Assembly: GCA_026393835.1 (NCBI GenBank)
Contig: JAPKZK010000091.1
Location: 1 to 40,303, forward strand
Length of the DNA: 40,303 bases
Source: Candidatus Aminicenantota bacterium
GTDB taxonomy: Bacteria; Acidobacteriota; Aminicenantia; UBA2199
Reading direction: 5' to 3'
In this document: piece after piece, positions 1 to 7,692 of the stretch
How the letters are laid out: the number at the start of each line of letters is the position of its first letter
Position numbering within the stretch: the first letter of the stretch is position 1
Translations under genes and position numbers: made by a program
The notes under the pieces: model-generated
Database searches by the model: none
What the model was told of the DNA's origin: nothing
The model's input: the letters and a program-made list of their open reading frames with translations, nothing else

Positions 1-107
1 TATGGTTTAAAGCCAATAGGAATGAGGGTTTTGTTGAGTTTTCCACAAAATCCCCATCCTTAGCTTTCTATTTCTTTAGTGAAATAAAATTAAAAAGCTT
101 AGCTTTC

Positions 108-242
108 TTAATTTTCTGTCTTGACAAAGGGGTCCACTTTAGATTTGTTTTCTGTAATTTCTTGAATTTCAATTTTTTCTTTACCACATGAAAAAAAGAT
201 GAATGTCAAAACCAAAAATAATGAAAGTTTAATTTTAAGCAT
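108..242 (-). CDS. Small lipoprotein, 44 aa, possibly truncated
   Basis: The minus strand encodes a 44-residue peptide starting MLKIKLSLFLVLTFIFFSCG. It has a short basic start, a hydrophobic core and a lipobox (FFSC), so Cys19 should be lipidated after type II signal cleavage. Only about 25 mostly charged residues follow before TAA. A GGTGAG ribosome site lies just before the ATG; a GTG at 251 is an alternative start. Beta-propeller lipoproteins of this type begin the same way, and one lies upstream at 632-1714, so this may be the stump of a second copy or a genuine microlipoprotein. Nothing in the sequence separates the two. It is the last gene of the minus-strand series before the window edge. 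Confidence 0.45.
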   Translation of the reverse strand: MLKIKLSLFLVLTFIFFSCGKEKIEIQEITENKSKVDPFVKTEN

Positions 243-247
243 TTTTC

Positions 248-286
248 TCACCATGTTCCACTAACAAGCTCAATTTTCTTAAGCAT
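248..286 (-). CDS. 12-codon upstream ORF with strong ribosome site
   Basis: A perfect AAAGGAGG sits 4 bases before an ATG opening a 12-codon ORF (MLKKIELVSGTW). Its TGA overlaps the GTG alternative start of the small lipoprotein. The ribosome site is better than that of the lipoprotein itself, so this could be a leader peptide coupling translation, or the debris of a precursor-peptide gene whose body was deleted. Peptide function is unknown. Confidence 0.3.
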   Translation of the reverse strand: MLKKIELVSGTW

Positions 287-325
287 GTTTCCTCCTTTAA
301 ATTTTTATTTTTGCTTGAAGTAACT

Positions 326-354
326 CGTTTATCATAGAAAGCACCTCGTGTCAA
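326..354 (-). promoter_or_regulatory. Possible sigma-70 promoter for the small lipoprotein
   Basis: On the minus strand a perfect TTGACA (349-354) is followed after 17 bases by TAAACG (326-331), a poor -10. It points at the leader ORF and lipoprotein. Weak support because of the -10. Confidence 0.3.
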
Positions 355-631
355 GGTCTGAATGATAAAAAAAAATTTTTTTGCATTTATCCGCGATGTG
401 TTCTCTTCCCACATCGGCATCTCTGTAATACCCTGTTTTTTTTATGTTGCAGGGGATTTCTTACTACCTATCGCCCGAGGGATTATATTCCCCGACTTCC
501 TTTTCGATGTTTGTTTTGTCTTCGACAAACTTGCTGTTAAATGCACTCAATATATGGTAGTGCATTATGGACGACCGCTCGAAATGCCAGAAATACTTGA
601 TCAAATCTTCCGGGCTGCCACCACACTTCCC
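355..631. other. Non-coding gap with an open tail in frame with the beta-propeller gene
   Basis: No convincing gene lies here. On the minus strand the reading frame of the 632-1714 gene continues past its TGA for 54 codons to a TAG at 468-470. The tail reads like protein (for example SPEDLIKYFWHFERSS), so it may be a fragment of another gene. A plus-strand ORF at 362-769 overlaps the real gene and is not supported. Confidence 0.4.
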
Positions 632-1714
632 TCACTTTTCCAGTCTATAACGATACTTTACAATAATATAAGTATCAACGCCATCATCTTCAACTATATA
701 CAAAAATTGATCGGAGATAAGATATGGCATATTATCCATTTTAATGTTTCCTACATATTTGCCATCTAAGGCGAAAACATCAACCGGGTATATTCTTTCT
801 TTTTTCGAAATATCATCAGGAGTTATAAACGCAAAAACATAGGAACCAGACATTAAAATATTGTAAAAATAGTTTTTTGAGTCAGGCATTACCTCCAGGA
901 TTTTTCTTTTTACCGCAGGTGGCCATTCTTTTTTTTTTACAATACTATCTCGATACATTTCCTCACTTGCGCTCAGTTTTTTCATGGGTATATTTTGTTT
1001 TATTTTGGATACCATTTGACCCTGGGAGTTTAAAATAAGAATCTCATATTTCCTGCTTAAAGCAATCGCGGAATGGTTCTTGTAATGACTAAAAATAAAA
1101 TACGGCTCAAGTTCCGTAAAGGGAATACCGAATACCTGGACACCATTCTCAATCGGAATTTGAACTAAATTTGACGGAGAGGAAAATAATACTTGATGGA
1201 ATTTTTTTCCATTTGAATCCATAATAATTTGCTCTTTATTTTGCCCGTCACTTGTATATTTTATTGCATAGAAAAGGTTATCCCCAACATACTCAATATC
1301 CAATAAAGAACCCAATTTTGGTTGAAAATTTATTCTATCGATAAATTTACCACTTTGGTCAAAAAAGGAAACGATAAATTGGGATTCAGTCACAACGATT
1401 TTCCCATTTGCTAATGCATAAAGGTTGTAAGGCCTTCTCATATCACCAGGGCCGTCTCCACGCTGACCGAAAGTTAAAAGCAATTTCCCGTCGGGAGAAA
1501 CTTTATAGACTTTACATGCGCTGCCGTCCAGGATATAAATATTCCCATTACTATCTTCACTAACAGCTTTAATTCTTTGGAAAATAGGCTCGCTATTTCC
1601 AATTTCAATGATTTTTTCCAATTTAATTTTTAACTCACCTTCTCCATAAGCAAACAAAGATAAGAGTAAAAGAAAAAAACATTGAATATTTTTCAAACTA
1701 TACTTTGCATACAT
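632..1714 (-). CDS. 6-bladed beta-propeller protein (exported)
   Basis: 360 aa. A signal peptide (KNIQCFFLLLLSLFAYGEG) lacks a lipobox cysteine, so the product is probably periplasmic. The body has the pattern of the 6-bladed beta-propeller family found beside peptide-maturation genes: DSNGNIYILDG, then YKVSPDGKLLLTFGQRGDGP, followed by repeated four-stranded blades with FxxDGKYVG near the end. AGGAG sits 6 bases before the ATG, and the start overlaps the preceding pseudo-rSAM remnant by 17 bases, so the genes are co-transcribed. Paralog of 7813-9054. The biochemical role of these propellers is unknown; binding a peptide product or its precursor is an inference from their neighbourhood. Confidence 0.85.
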   Translation of the reverse strand: MYAKYSLKNIQCFFLLLLSLFAYGEGELKIKLEKIIEIGNSEPIFQRIKAVSEDSNGNIYILDGSACKVYKVSPDGKLLLTFGQRGDGPGDMRRPYNLYALANGKIVVTESQFIVSFFDQSGKFIDRINFQPKLGSLLDIEYVGDNLFYAIKYTSDGQNKEQIIMDSNGKKFHQVLFSSPSNLVQIPIENGVQVFGIPFTELEPYFIFSHYKNHSAIALSRKYEILILNSQGQMVSKIKQNIPMKKLSASEEMYRDSIVKKKEWPPAVKRKILEVMPDSKNYFYNILMSGSYVFAFITPDDISKKERIYPVDVFALDGKYVGNIKMDNMPYLISDQFLYIVEDDGVDTYIIVKYRYRLEK

Positions 1715-1976
1715 TGTAATCTCCTATTATTTGTTCATAATTAGATATGGGAGGACATAAAGCACTTAAAATACAACCAGTGCATGGTTTAGTTTTTAAT
1801 CGTGTCATTCGCCAACTTTTCCCTTTATATATTTCCTTATACACAACATCATAAAGTATGTCTTTCCCAAGTTTTCCGATGCACGGCTGATTTATATTGG
1901 CATAAATTTTCCCATCTGGAATAATTGTTAGCTTGACCGTTTCCGATAATTGTTTTACAAGGTATGCATTAATCAT
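1698..1976 (-). pseudogene. C-terminal remnant of a pseudo-radical-SAM / SPASM-like protein
   Basis: Only 92 codons. The C-terminal part has the pattern I associate with the GG-Bacteroidales pseudo-rSAM family: PDGKIYANINQPCIGKLG, then a GKSW stretch, then CTGCILSALCPPISNYEQ, and a final Cys three residues from the end. Family members are several hundred residues long with a TIM-barrel-like N-terminal region, which is missing here. The ATG overlaps the end of the permease gene (GATGATTAATG), as if a deletion fused the two genes. It keeps an open frame and a coupled start, so a short protein may still be made. Family identity is recalled, not searched. Confidence 0.6.
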
Positions 1977-3882
1977 CCTTTATCCCTGCCCAGTATTCCA
2001 CCATGTTAAACCACCGGGGGGATTCACTTATCCCAAATTGTTTCTCATCCTGACGGCTCATTACTACATGGTCCCATACCAATAGTATAACCCATAAACC
2101 CCGGCTTCTTAATTCCTCCATTCGCTTCTTAAGCCCCACCGCCGCATCCACCGGCATGTCATTGGCAAGATCATGAAAAAGAAAATGCCTCTTCCCGGCT
2201 CGCTCCGCCAACTCTGTTATTTTCATTAATAAACTGAACTTTTCCATTTTTTTCAAAGCGCCGATATCTTTCCCCCGGTACGCGGAAGACATGGACTCAT
2301 CGGGAGTCACTCCCATTAATACCGCCGACAACTCAAGAATATCCTGGGCTTCAATGTCCCCAGGCAGGCAATCCGCCCGGCATAGGTAAAGGTAATCATT
2401 CGAGCCGGAAAAATGATTATTTATACGCCGGATAAAACCCTCTTCTTCTATCTTCCAGACCTGGGCTTTCCCTTCTCCGGGGACGGTCTTAAGGGCCTCC
2501 CATGCGCCGGGGTCCCATTGCCGGGCCATTTCTCCTTCAACCTTTGTTAATCCTTTTTTGTGGCAATAATAGGATAGGCCATGGAATATGAACGAAAGCG
2601 CCAATAATTCCAGCAGCGCCCATGCGATATTCGAAGGCAGCCCCGTGCGTCCATAATATATATTTTCCTCTTTTTTTACAAAAGATTCTACCCCTTTCTC
2701 TTCATCCGGGGTATAAAACTTTTTATTCTTGTAAAATTGACAGAAACGGTCTTTGATATCCTGGGTGTAGGCGTCGAAATCCACTATATTTTTAACGCCC
2801 TGGCTGCTCAACTCACACGCCGCCGCCGCTAAAATGGTTCCAGGGGAAAGCAAGGACCACCATTCATAGACCTTTTGGGAACGCCGCATTTCCATTTCCA
2901 TTTCTTTTTCCAGGGCCATCATTTCTTTGTATTCCTTGTTCATAAAGCTTTCGACTAATTGCAATGAGGGTGGCAATTTGGCAATTTCCGGACTAAACTT
3001 TCCTACATCTTTTTGGTATCTGCTTTCCGCCCGCATCAATGCGTCCCATTTTTCATTTCCCAGTTGATATATGGATTTCATACCATTCGCGAAAGCGTCG
3101 GCGGCTTGGTTGACAACGAGAGTGGATATGTAAAACAGGAAAACCCAGGTAATCGTCAAGATAACGCCGGCGGTGGTAATGGATTTTATCGCGCCGATGG
3201 CTGCGCCAATGCCGAAGACCACCAGGGCAATCAACAGCCAGATGCCCAGGAATTGCAAAATAGCCAGGTAATCGGGGCCTGTAAAACGGATACTCATACA
3301 AGAAACCAGGGCGATCCCCGCGGCGGTTACCAATATGAAATACGAACACAGCAGCAGGAAACGCGCGGCTAAAATATGAAAATAAACTTTTTTAAAACCG
3401 GCCATGCTGCCCAAAAACTCCAGGTACTGGGAATAACGCAGCGATAGAAAACCAAATACCAGTATAATAAGAATGCCGAATAGTTGGTGCAGACCTGAAA
3501 AGTCCCCGTACATTCCCCGGCGTCCCCGGAACATATCCGGTCCTTTAATCGATTCGGTTATGTACAACCTTTCCCCAACATCCAGGGTCGAACTTAAATC
3601 GGAAAAAGCCCCGGAATTGGAAAAGAAGATGCTCGCTGCCGAGGGGTCAAATAGGATTCGGAAACCGTATCCACCGTATCTTTCATAATTCATATGCCTG
3701 GAAACTTTCGCCTGTTCAATTTTTTTGAATTCCTCTTTTTTCTCCTGGATATCATTATAGCGATGCACTCCGTCTATTATGAAATACATGGCGAAAGCGA
3801 AAAATAAAAAGGCAATTGAGCCAGGAACGAGTTTAAAGAACCTCTTCAATTCGATCTTAAAAAAAGTTTTGAATGTTCTCAT
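1969..3882 (-). CDS. ABC-2 type permease fused to an ATPase-like domain without Walker A
   Basis: 637 aa. Residues about 1-260 hold a first TM helix, a large extracytoplasmic loop (about 40-130) and then a block of TM helices (FGILIILVFGFLSL, FILVTAAGIALVSC, GIWLLIALVVFGIGAAIGA). A second long soluble stretch (about 270-420) and one more TM segment follow. The last 180 residues look like the tail half of an ABC ATPase: YLYLCRADCLPGDI resembles a Q-loop region, HFLFHDLANDMP sits where Walker B and the D-loop would be, and WVILLVWDH where the switch histidine would be. No P-loop is present. It lies between an exported protein and a pseudo-rSAM remnant. Likely exporter or immunity permease; the ATPase assignment is inference. 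Confidence 0.65.
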   Translation of the reverse strand: MRTFKTFFKIELKRFFKLVPGSIAFLFFAFAMYFIIDGVHRYNDIQEKKEEFKKIEQAKVSRHMNYERYGGYGFRILFDPSAASIFFSNSGAFSDLSSTLDVGERLYITESIKGPDMFRGRRGMYGDFSGLHQLFGILIILVFGFLSLRYSQYLEFLGSMAGFKKVYFHILAARFLLLCSYFILVTAAGIALVSCMSIRFTGPDYLAILQFLGIWLLIALVVFGIGAAIGAIKSITTAGVILTITWVFLFYISTLVVNQAADAFANGMKSIYQLGNEKWDALMRAESRYQKDVGKFSPEIAKLPPSLQLVESFMNKEYKEMMALEKEMEMEMRRSQKVYEWWSLLSPGTILAAAACELSSQGVKNIVDFDAYTQDIKDRFCQFYKNKKFYTPDEEKGVESFVKKEENIYYGRTGLPSNIAWALLELLALSFIFHGLSYYCHKKGLTKVEGEMARQWDPGAWEALKTVPGEGKAQVWKIEEEGFIRRINNHFSGSNDYLYLCRADCLPGDIEAQDILELSAVLMGVTPDESMSSAYRGKDIGALKKMEKFSLLMKITELAERAGKRHFLFHDLANDMPVDAAVGLKKRMEELRSRGLWVILLVWDHVVMSRQDEKQFGISESPRWFNMVEYWAGIKDD

Positions 3883-3922
3883 AATAACCTCCGTTTACTA
3901 GCCCCTTTTACAGGGCTATCAA

Positions 3923-4591
3923 TTAGTATTGGTTAACGGTAGAATTCAAAGCATCGAAAATTCGCGATACATATTGACCGAAGCGCGTCGAATCGGAATA
4001 GGCCCGGTCCAGTTGCCAGACATCCCAGGTAGAAGGAAATGCCCCGGCATCCACTTGCGACTTTACCTCTTTCACTCGCTTGATAATCGTTTCAGCATCG
4101 GTAATGATGAGACCGTAAACCGCCCGGATGTCGCCTTTTCCCAGGGTTTCCCGCACCCTGGCGAACATCCTGTCATCGATGGAGTAAGCGGCCTGGAAGC
4201 CGTCGTAATTAAATTTAATCAGCGCATCCGTTACCACGGTATTGTAGGGAGTGATATCCGCCAGCCGTTTTAATTCCAGGTAGGTTTTATGGGCTTGTTC
4301 TATATTTTTTAAGGCCGCGTCCAGCAAGAGCGCGGTGTCCGCATCCTTTAAGCTGTTTTCAGCGCCTACTTCCAGTTTTTTCATGAACAGCAGCGTATCG
4401 GCATATGACTCCAGGAAATACCCGGCCCCTGTTACCACATAATCTTCCAGGCCAACCGATGCGGCGCTTACGCCGGGGTCTACAAACCCGCCGCCCGATT
4501 TATTGATGTACCAAAATGGGAAAGCGGAAGTCCCCAGCCACACCATAAATAATATCCCAACAAAGGTTTTGAATAACATTTTATTTTTCAT
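3923..4591 (-). CDS. Exported or membrane-anchored helical protein, unknown
   Basis: 222 aa from the ATG at 4591, chosen because AAGGAG lies 7 bases upstream; a start at 4627 would add an Arg/Lys-rich stretch overlapping the regulator. The N-terminus is a hydrophobic signal or anchor (KTFVGILFMVWLGTSAFPFW). The rest is mostly amphipathic helix (SLKDADTALLLDAALKNIEQ and AETIIKRVKEVKSQ). No family recognised. It overlaps the end of the XRE gene by 11 bases and precedes the permease by 40 bases, so it is likely an accessory subunit of that transporter. Confidence 0.7.
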   Translation of the reverse strand: MKNKMLFKTFVGILFMVWLGTSAFPFWYINKSGGGFVDPGVSAASVGLEDYVVTGAGYFLESYADTLLFMKKLEVGAENSLKDADTALLLDAALKNIEQAHKTYLELKRLADITPYNTVVTDALIKFNYDGFQAAYSIDDRMFARVRETLGKGDIRAVYGLIITDAETIIKRVKEVKSQVDAGAFPSTWDVWQLDRAYSDSTRFGQYVSRIFDALNSTVNQY

Positions 4592-5054
4592 TTTTGTTCT
4601 CCTTCTTATTTTTATTTTTTTCTTCATGTTTTTTCATTTCTTTTTTCAGCATCTCTTCATTCTTGAGGCAGTACTCTTTCGCCATGACGATAATGGCAGC
4701 CCTGGCCAGGAGCGAATGCTTCATATACCACAATATGTCTTTAAAATCATCGGTGTATTCGCCGAAGATGTCATCCGCCAGGGTCATTCCCGCAATCCCT
4801 TCTTCCGCCCCGCTGCGAAACATATCCCCTTCGCCGTGCAGCAAATAATGGAGGTTGACCTTGTAAACTTCCGACAGGATGAACAGTATTTCGGAACTGG
4901 GGCGCTTTTTCCCGGTTTCAATGTCCGAGAGGGTGGACATGGTGATATTTACGATTTTGATAAAATCTCTTTGCATTAGCCCCAGCCTCTTCCTGACGGC
5001 TTTCATTCTATCGCCGATACCGGCGAGATCGATTTCAACTTTTTTCTTTTTCAT
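4581..5054 (-). CDS. XRE-family transcriptional regulator, likely autoregulated
   Basis: 157 aa from the ATG at 5054; a TTG at 5063 is also possible. Residues about 8-65 form a Cro/CI helix-turn-helix: IGDRMKAVRKRLGLMQRDF, TMSTLSDIETGKKRPS as recognition region, then SEVYKVNLHYLLHGEGDM. The remainder is helical and ends in a run of Lys, Glu and Asn, an unusual charged tail. Its own promoter (5087-5115) carries a perfect 16-bp palindrome at 5068-5083 near the predicted transcription start, which suggests autorepression. It heads the minus-strand operon with the permease. A second XRE protein of similar layout (NLTWLLTGDGEI) lies at 7001-7426. Confidence 0.88.
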   Translation of the reverse strand: MKKKKVEIDLAGIGDRMKAVRKRLGLMQRDFIKIVNITMSTLSDIETGKKRPSSEILFILSEVYKVNLHYLLHGEGDMFRSGAEEGIAGMTLADDIFGEYTDDFKDILWYMKHSLLARAAIIVMAKEYCLKNEEMLKKEMKKHEEKNKNKKENKNEK

Positions 5055-5067
5055 TGTTTCCAATATT

Positions 5068-5083
5068 TTAGAAAATTTTCTAA
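5068..5083. promoter_or_regulatory. Perfect 16-bp palindrome, likely XRE operator
   Basis: TTAGAAAATTTTCTAA is its own reverse complement. It lies between the minus-strand -10 and the XRE start codon, covering the predicted transcription start, the typical place for an autorepressor site. Confidence 0.6.
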
Positions 5084-5086
5084 TAA

Positions 5087-5115
5087 ATTATAATTTTTTT
5101 TCTTGACTTTTCCAA
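5087..5115 (-). promoter_or_regulatory. Sigma-70 promoter for the XRE operon
   Basis: Minus strand TTGGAA (5110-5115), 17 bases, TATAAT (5087-5092). Its -35 region lies inside the spacer of the divergent plus-strand promoter, so the two compete or are co-regulated. Confidence 0.65.
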
Positions 5116-5130
5116 TTAGTTTGTTATAAT
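5103..5130 (+). promoter_or_regulatory. Strong sigma-70 promoter firing into the 21-bp repeat array
   Basis: TTGACT (5103-5108), 16 bases, TATAAT (5125-5130). Predicted start near 5137. Downstream lie the repeat array and then the gene at 6048, so the array would be transcribed, either as a long 5' leader or as a separate RNA. Confidence 0.65.
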
Positions 5131-5391
5131 GGGGGCGTGAAATGTGAAAATGTTTTTCCCGGGTTAGTGGCCCAGGCATGGTTTGAACGGCGTAACCGGC
5201 GATTGACGGCGGACAGCGCAGCCGGTTTATCGAAGCCTGATAATCATGGCGGTGATTCATCAAGATTTTTTCTCCTTAGATATCCAGTATATGGGAAATC
5301 CGCCGGATTGTCAAGCCGAAAAACGACCTTTTCCCGGCCATCCGCTGCTCACTTGTGCCCAGTGCGCCCCGTCGGGGAAGGGTTCCATCCT
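5131..5391 (+). other. Transcribed stretch before the array, no supported gene
   Basis: A frame opening at GTG 5137 runs through here and the whole array to 6045. The GTG would sit almost at the transcription start with no ribosome site, and the first 85 codons show no recognisable protein character. I treat it as non-coding leader. Confidence 0.4.
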
Positions 5392-5979
5392 TTCGTGGTC
5401 GCCAAGAAATCATTCGCGGCCATCAAAATTTCTTCCGCAATCACCCTGAAATCATTCGCAGCCTCGCAGAATTTTTTCGCAGCGGTCAAAAATGAGTTCA
5501 GAGCCTTTCAGAATTCTTTCGGGGCCTTTAAGAATCTATTCGGGGACTTCAAGAATCTATTCGGGGGGTTGCGGAAACCGTTCGGTTGTATAAAAAATTT
5601 ATTCGGGGTCGCTCCAATTTCAGTCGGGGGCTCTCAAATTTTTCTTGCGGACGGCCAAAGATCATTCGGCGACGCGCAAAATTCTTTCGGGTACGCCCAG
5701 GATTCATTCGCTGTCTCCCAGGATTTATTCGGCTTCGCCCCAATTTCATTCGGGGGCGCCCAGAATTTTTTCCAGGTCGCAAAAAAATCCTTCGGGGCCG
5801 CTAAAAATACGTTCGCTGTCGTCAAAAAATCATTCGCGGCCTCCGGGAATTTTTTCCAGGTCTATAAATACTATCGCGAATCCTTCTCGTATTCTTTCGG
5901 GGTCTCCCGGAAACTCATCGGGGAGTTTCCGCATCCTTTCGGTGGGGCACTGAATACGTTCCGATGGTTCCCACAGCCC
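5392..5979. repeat. Array of 28 degenerate 21-bp tandem units
   Basis: From 5392 the sequence falls into 28 consecutive 21-bp units with almost no length variation. The unit consensus is about TTCGGGGNCNNCNAGAATTT. Most units begin TTCG or TTCC, positions 4-7 are G-rich, the middle is variable and the end is A/T-rich. Examples are 5518 (TTCGGGGCCTTTAAGAATC) and 5539 (TTCGGGGACTTCAAGAATC). Because 21 is divisible by 3, several frames on both strands stay open and encode spurious heptads such as FGAFKNL. No spacers separate the units, so it is not a CRISPR. The array sits between a strong promoter and the gene at 6048. Confidence 0.85.
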
Positions 5980-6047
5980 GTGGATATGGTATCTACAAAA
6001 AAAAATGCATGTAGAAATAACAACTTTACAATAAAAGGAGATTAATC

Positions 6048-6827
6048 ATGTTGTATTACACTAAAAAAAGCGTTGGAAAGTTTTTAGAGTATTCAAGAAA
6101 ATTAGCTCTTGGAATTCATGACGATGAATTTGTCAAAGTGCGACTTGTTCCCTACAACTTCGATAATGCAAAAGTCGACGAAACCGTAACCTTCTATTAC
6201 GAAGCAGAAAAAGCAGAAAGCGATAAAACAAAAGAATTCGGCGAACAACTGGAAGCCAAAATCATTTTTGACAAAATCATGGATGAAGCTCAAGCTTTGA
6301 CCAGGAAACATCTCGATTTCCTGAAATTGGCCCTGAGAAATGATATGGAAAAACAAAGAAAACTATTTCTGATCGGCCAACCGAGATGCCAAAAACTGGC
6401 TGATTGGTTCAAGTACATGACGGAAGTCTATGACCGGGTCCTGGCGGATGTTTCTGTAGTTAATGCCGCGGCAAACTATGGCATTACCCGGCAGAACCTG
6501 GAAGAGGGCCGGCAAAAAGTCATCGATGCCGCCGCGGCAAAAGCCCGTCACAAAAAAGAACAAGGTGAAGCCGAAGCCGCCACGGAACACCGGGATGCCA
6601 TTTTTTTCAAACTGTCCGAAAGAATCCATGAATTGGAAGTGATTTGCCCCTATGCCCTGGAAGACACCCCACAGTACCTTGAAACCCTCGTCATCACCGT
6701 CCTTTCCCCGGGCTATAAGAGAGCGCACGCCCCTGAAGATGACCCGGACGGCGAGGAAACCGGGACAGGTGAAACCAACGAAGCCCCCGGTACCACTCAA
6801 ATTGCCGCTGCTGAGGAAAAAAAGTAA
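6048..6827 (+). CDS. Helical cytoplasmic protein, unknown; has a decayed paralog
   Basis: 259 aa. AAAGGAG lies 7 bases before the ATG. No signal peptide or membrane segment. The N-terminal 55 residues look like beta strands (FVKVRLVPYNFDNAK and TVTFYYEAEKA). The rest is helical, with RRKHLDFLK-like and AAAAKARHKKEQGEAEAA stretches, and a Pro/Gly/Glu tail. Family not recognised. The 3' end is duplicated, with decay, at 10891-11021. It follows the 21-bp array and is followed by a large hairpin, so the transcript may run from 5137 to about 6917. Confidence 0.75.
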   Translation: MLYYTKKSVGKFLEYSRKLALGIHDDEFVKVRLVPYNFDNAKVDETVTFYYEAEKAESDKTKEFGEQLEAKIIFDKIMDEAQALTRKHLDFLKLALRNDMEKQRKLFLIGQPRCQKLADWFKYMTEVYDRVLADVSVVNAAANYGITRQNLEEGRQKVIDAAAAKARHKKEQGEAEAATEHRDAIFFKLSERIHELEVICPYALEDTPQYLETLVITVLSPGYKRAHAPEDDPDGEETGTGETNEAPGTTQIAAAEEKK

Positions 6828-6861
6828 AAAATCAAAACAAAAGTAACCCGTAATCTCCAGG

Positions 6862-6932
6862 GATCGCTGAGTTACAGGATGAACCGGGTGTAAATAGTCA
6901 AAACACCCGGTTCATCCGTTCATCCCGCGATC
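6862..6932 (+). terminator. Large stem-loop after the 6048 gene
   Basis: GGATGAACCGGGTGT (6877-6891) pairs perfectly with ACACCCGGTTCATCC (6903-6917) around an 11-base loop. An outer GATCGC (6862-6867) can pair with GCGATC (6927-6932). There is no clear T-run directly after, so it may end or protect the transcript rather than act as a classic intrinsic terminator. Confidence 0.6.
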
Positions 6933-6953
6933 TTATCATATTTTTCAATCATC

Positions 6954-6981
6954 AATGTAAAATGTAAAATGTAAAATGTAA
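6954..6981. repeat. Four copies of AATGTAA
   Basis: The 7-bp unit AATGTAA is repeated four times exactly, ending 19 bases before the XRE start. Copy-number slippage would change promoter or leader spacing for the next gene. Confidence 0.8.
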
Positions 6982-7000
6982 CGCTTGAGGAGGAAAGCAA

Positions 7001-7426
7001 ATGAATCAAAATGATGTAAATGACGTACTACTATTAACCGACAGCGAATGCGCCCAACAAGTGGGGCAACGCCTTTGCGTCGCCAGGCAATCCCTGGGGC
7101 TGACCACCCAGGTCCTGGCAGAACTCCTGGAAACCTCCGACGCTAAAATTACCGAAGTCGAACAGGGGAAATTATTTCTACCTACCCCCTGGGGCAACAA
7201 ACTGTACCGCTTCCTGGGCATCAATCTAACCTGGCTGCTTACCGGCGATGGGGAAATCGCGAGGCCGCCAATCCCGGATGTTAAAGATCTTTTTTACTAT
7301 ATACAGGTGCCCGAAGTGGAAGAACGCATGTTTACAGAATTGAGCAAATTCAAAACTTTTTTAAAGGATCAAATCCGGGAATACGAAAGAATTCATGTGT
7401 TGTCGCTTAACAGGGGGCTGCAATGA
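7001..7426 (+). CDS. XRE-family regulator
   Basis: 141 aa with a GAGGAGGAAAG ribosome site 4 bases upstream. Residues about 16-75 are a Cro/CI helix-turn-helix: VGQRLCVARQSLGLTTQVLA, TSDAKITEVEQGKLFLPT, then the family ending INLTWLLTGDGEI. The C-terminal half is helical and probably dimerises. It overlaps the next gene by 4 bases (ATGA), indicating an operon. Its layout resembles the regulator at 4581-5054, so two related regulators flank the 21-bp array. Its target is not evident. Confidence 0.85.
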   Translation: MNQNDVNDVLLLTDSECAQQVGQRLCVARQSLGLTTQVLAELLETSDAKITEVEQGKLFLPTPWGNKLYRFLGINLTWLLTGDGEIARPPIPDVKDLFYYIQVPEVEERMFTELSKFKTFLKDQIREYERIHVLSLNRGLQ

Positions 7427-7692
7427 CATACATAGGAGGAAAAATAGACCCGGAAATAATGGAGCTGAACCTGATATTAATTTATCTAAACAGTTGGCAA
7501 GAAGATTCGCGGAGAGAACCGGGCGGCAAGGTATTAAGAGGCTGGAAAGGGTATCCTTTCGATATTCTCAATGAACTGGAAAAATGCAACCTGGTTCGCC
7601 AGTACGACCATTCGGTAATTGTCACCAAAGAGGGAATCTCAAGGGCGGAAGGATTGATGCAGAAGTATTTTGATCCGTTAAAGATGACCTGA
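7423..7692 (+). CDS. DUF6429-like small protein
   Basis: 89 aa. LNLILIYLNSWQED, RGWKGYPFDILNELEKCNL and VTKEGISRAEGLMQKYF fit the DUF6429 pattern (winged-helix-like; a WKGYDFD core followed by a TEEG motif). The ATG overlaps the stop of the upstream XRE gene, and GGGGGCTGCA precedes it. Function unknown in the family; a small DNA-binding or partner protein of the regulator is likely. Confidence 0.65.
   Translation: MTYIGGKIDPEIMELNLILIYLNSWQEDSRREPGGKVLRGWKGYPFDILNELEKCNLVRQYDHSVIVTKEGISRAEGLMQKYFDPLKMT

Noticed and set aside
362..769. Plus-strand ORF of 135 aa
   Set aside because: Overlaps the end of the minus-strand beta-propeller gene, has no ribosome site and no recognisable protein content.
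3013..3372. Plus-strand ORF inside the permease gene
   Set aside because: Antisense shadow; low-complexity composition rich in Gln and Gly, no ribosome site.
5392..5979. CRISPR array
   Set aside because: Units of 21 bp are contiguous and diverged. There are no alternating unique spacers and no near-identical repeats.
5137..6045. 302-aa protein with FGxxKNx heptads
   Set aside because: The GTG lies at the transcription start with no ribosome site. Several other frames of the array are also open, because 21 is a multiple of 3. Kept as repeat, with a ribosome-profiling test suggested.
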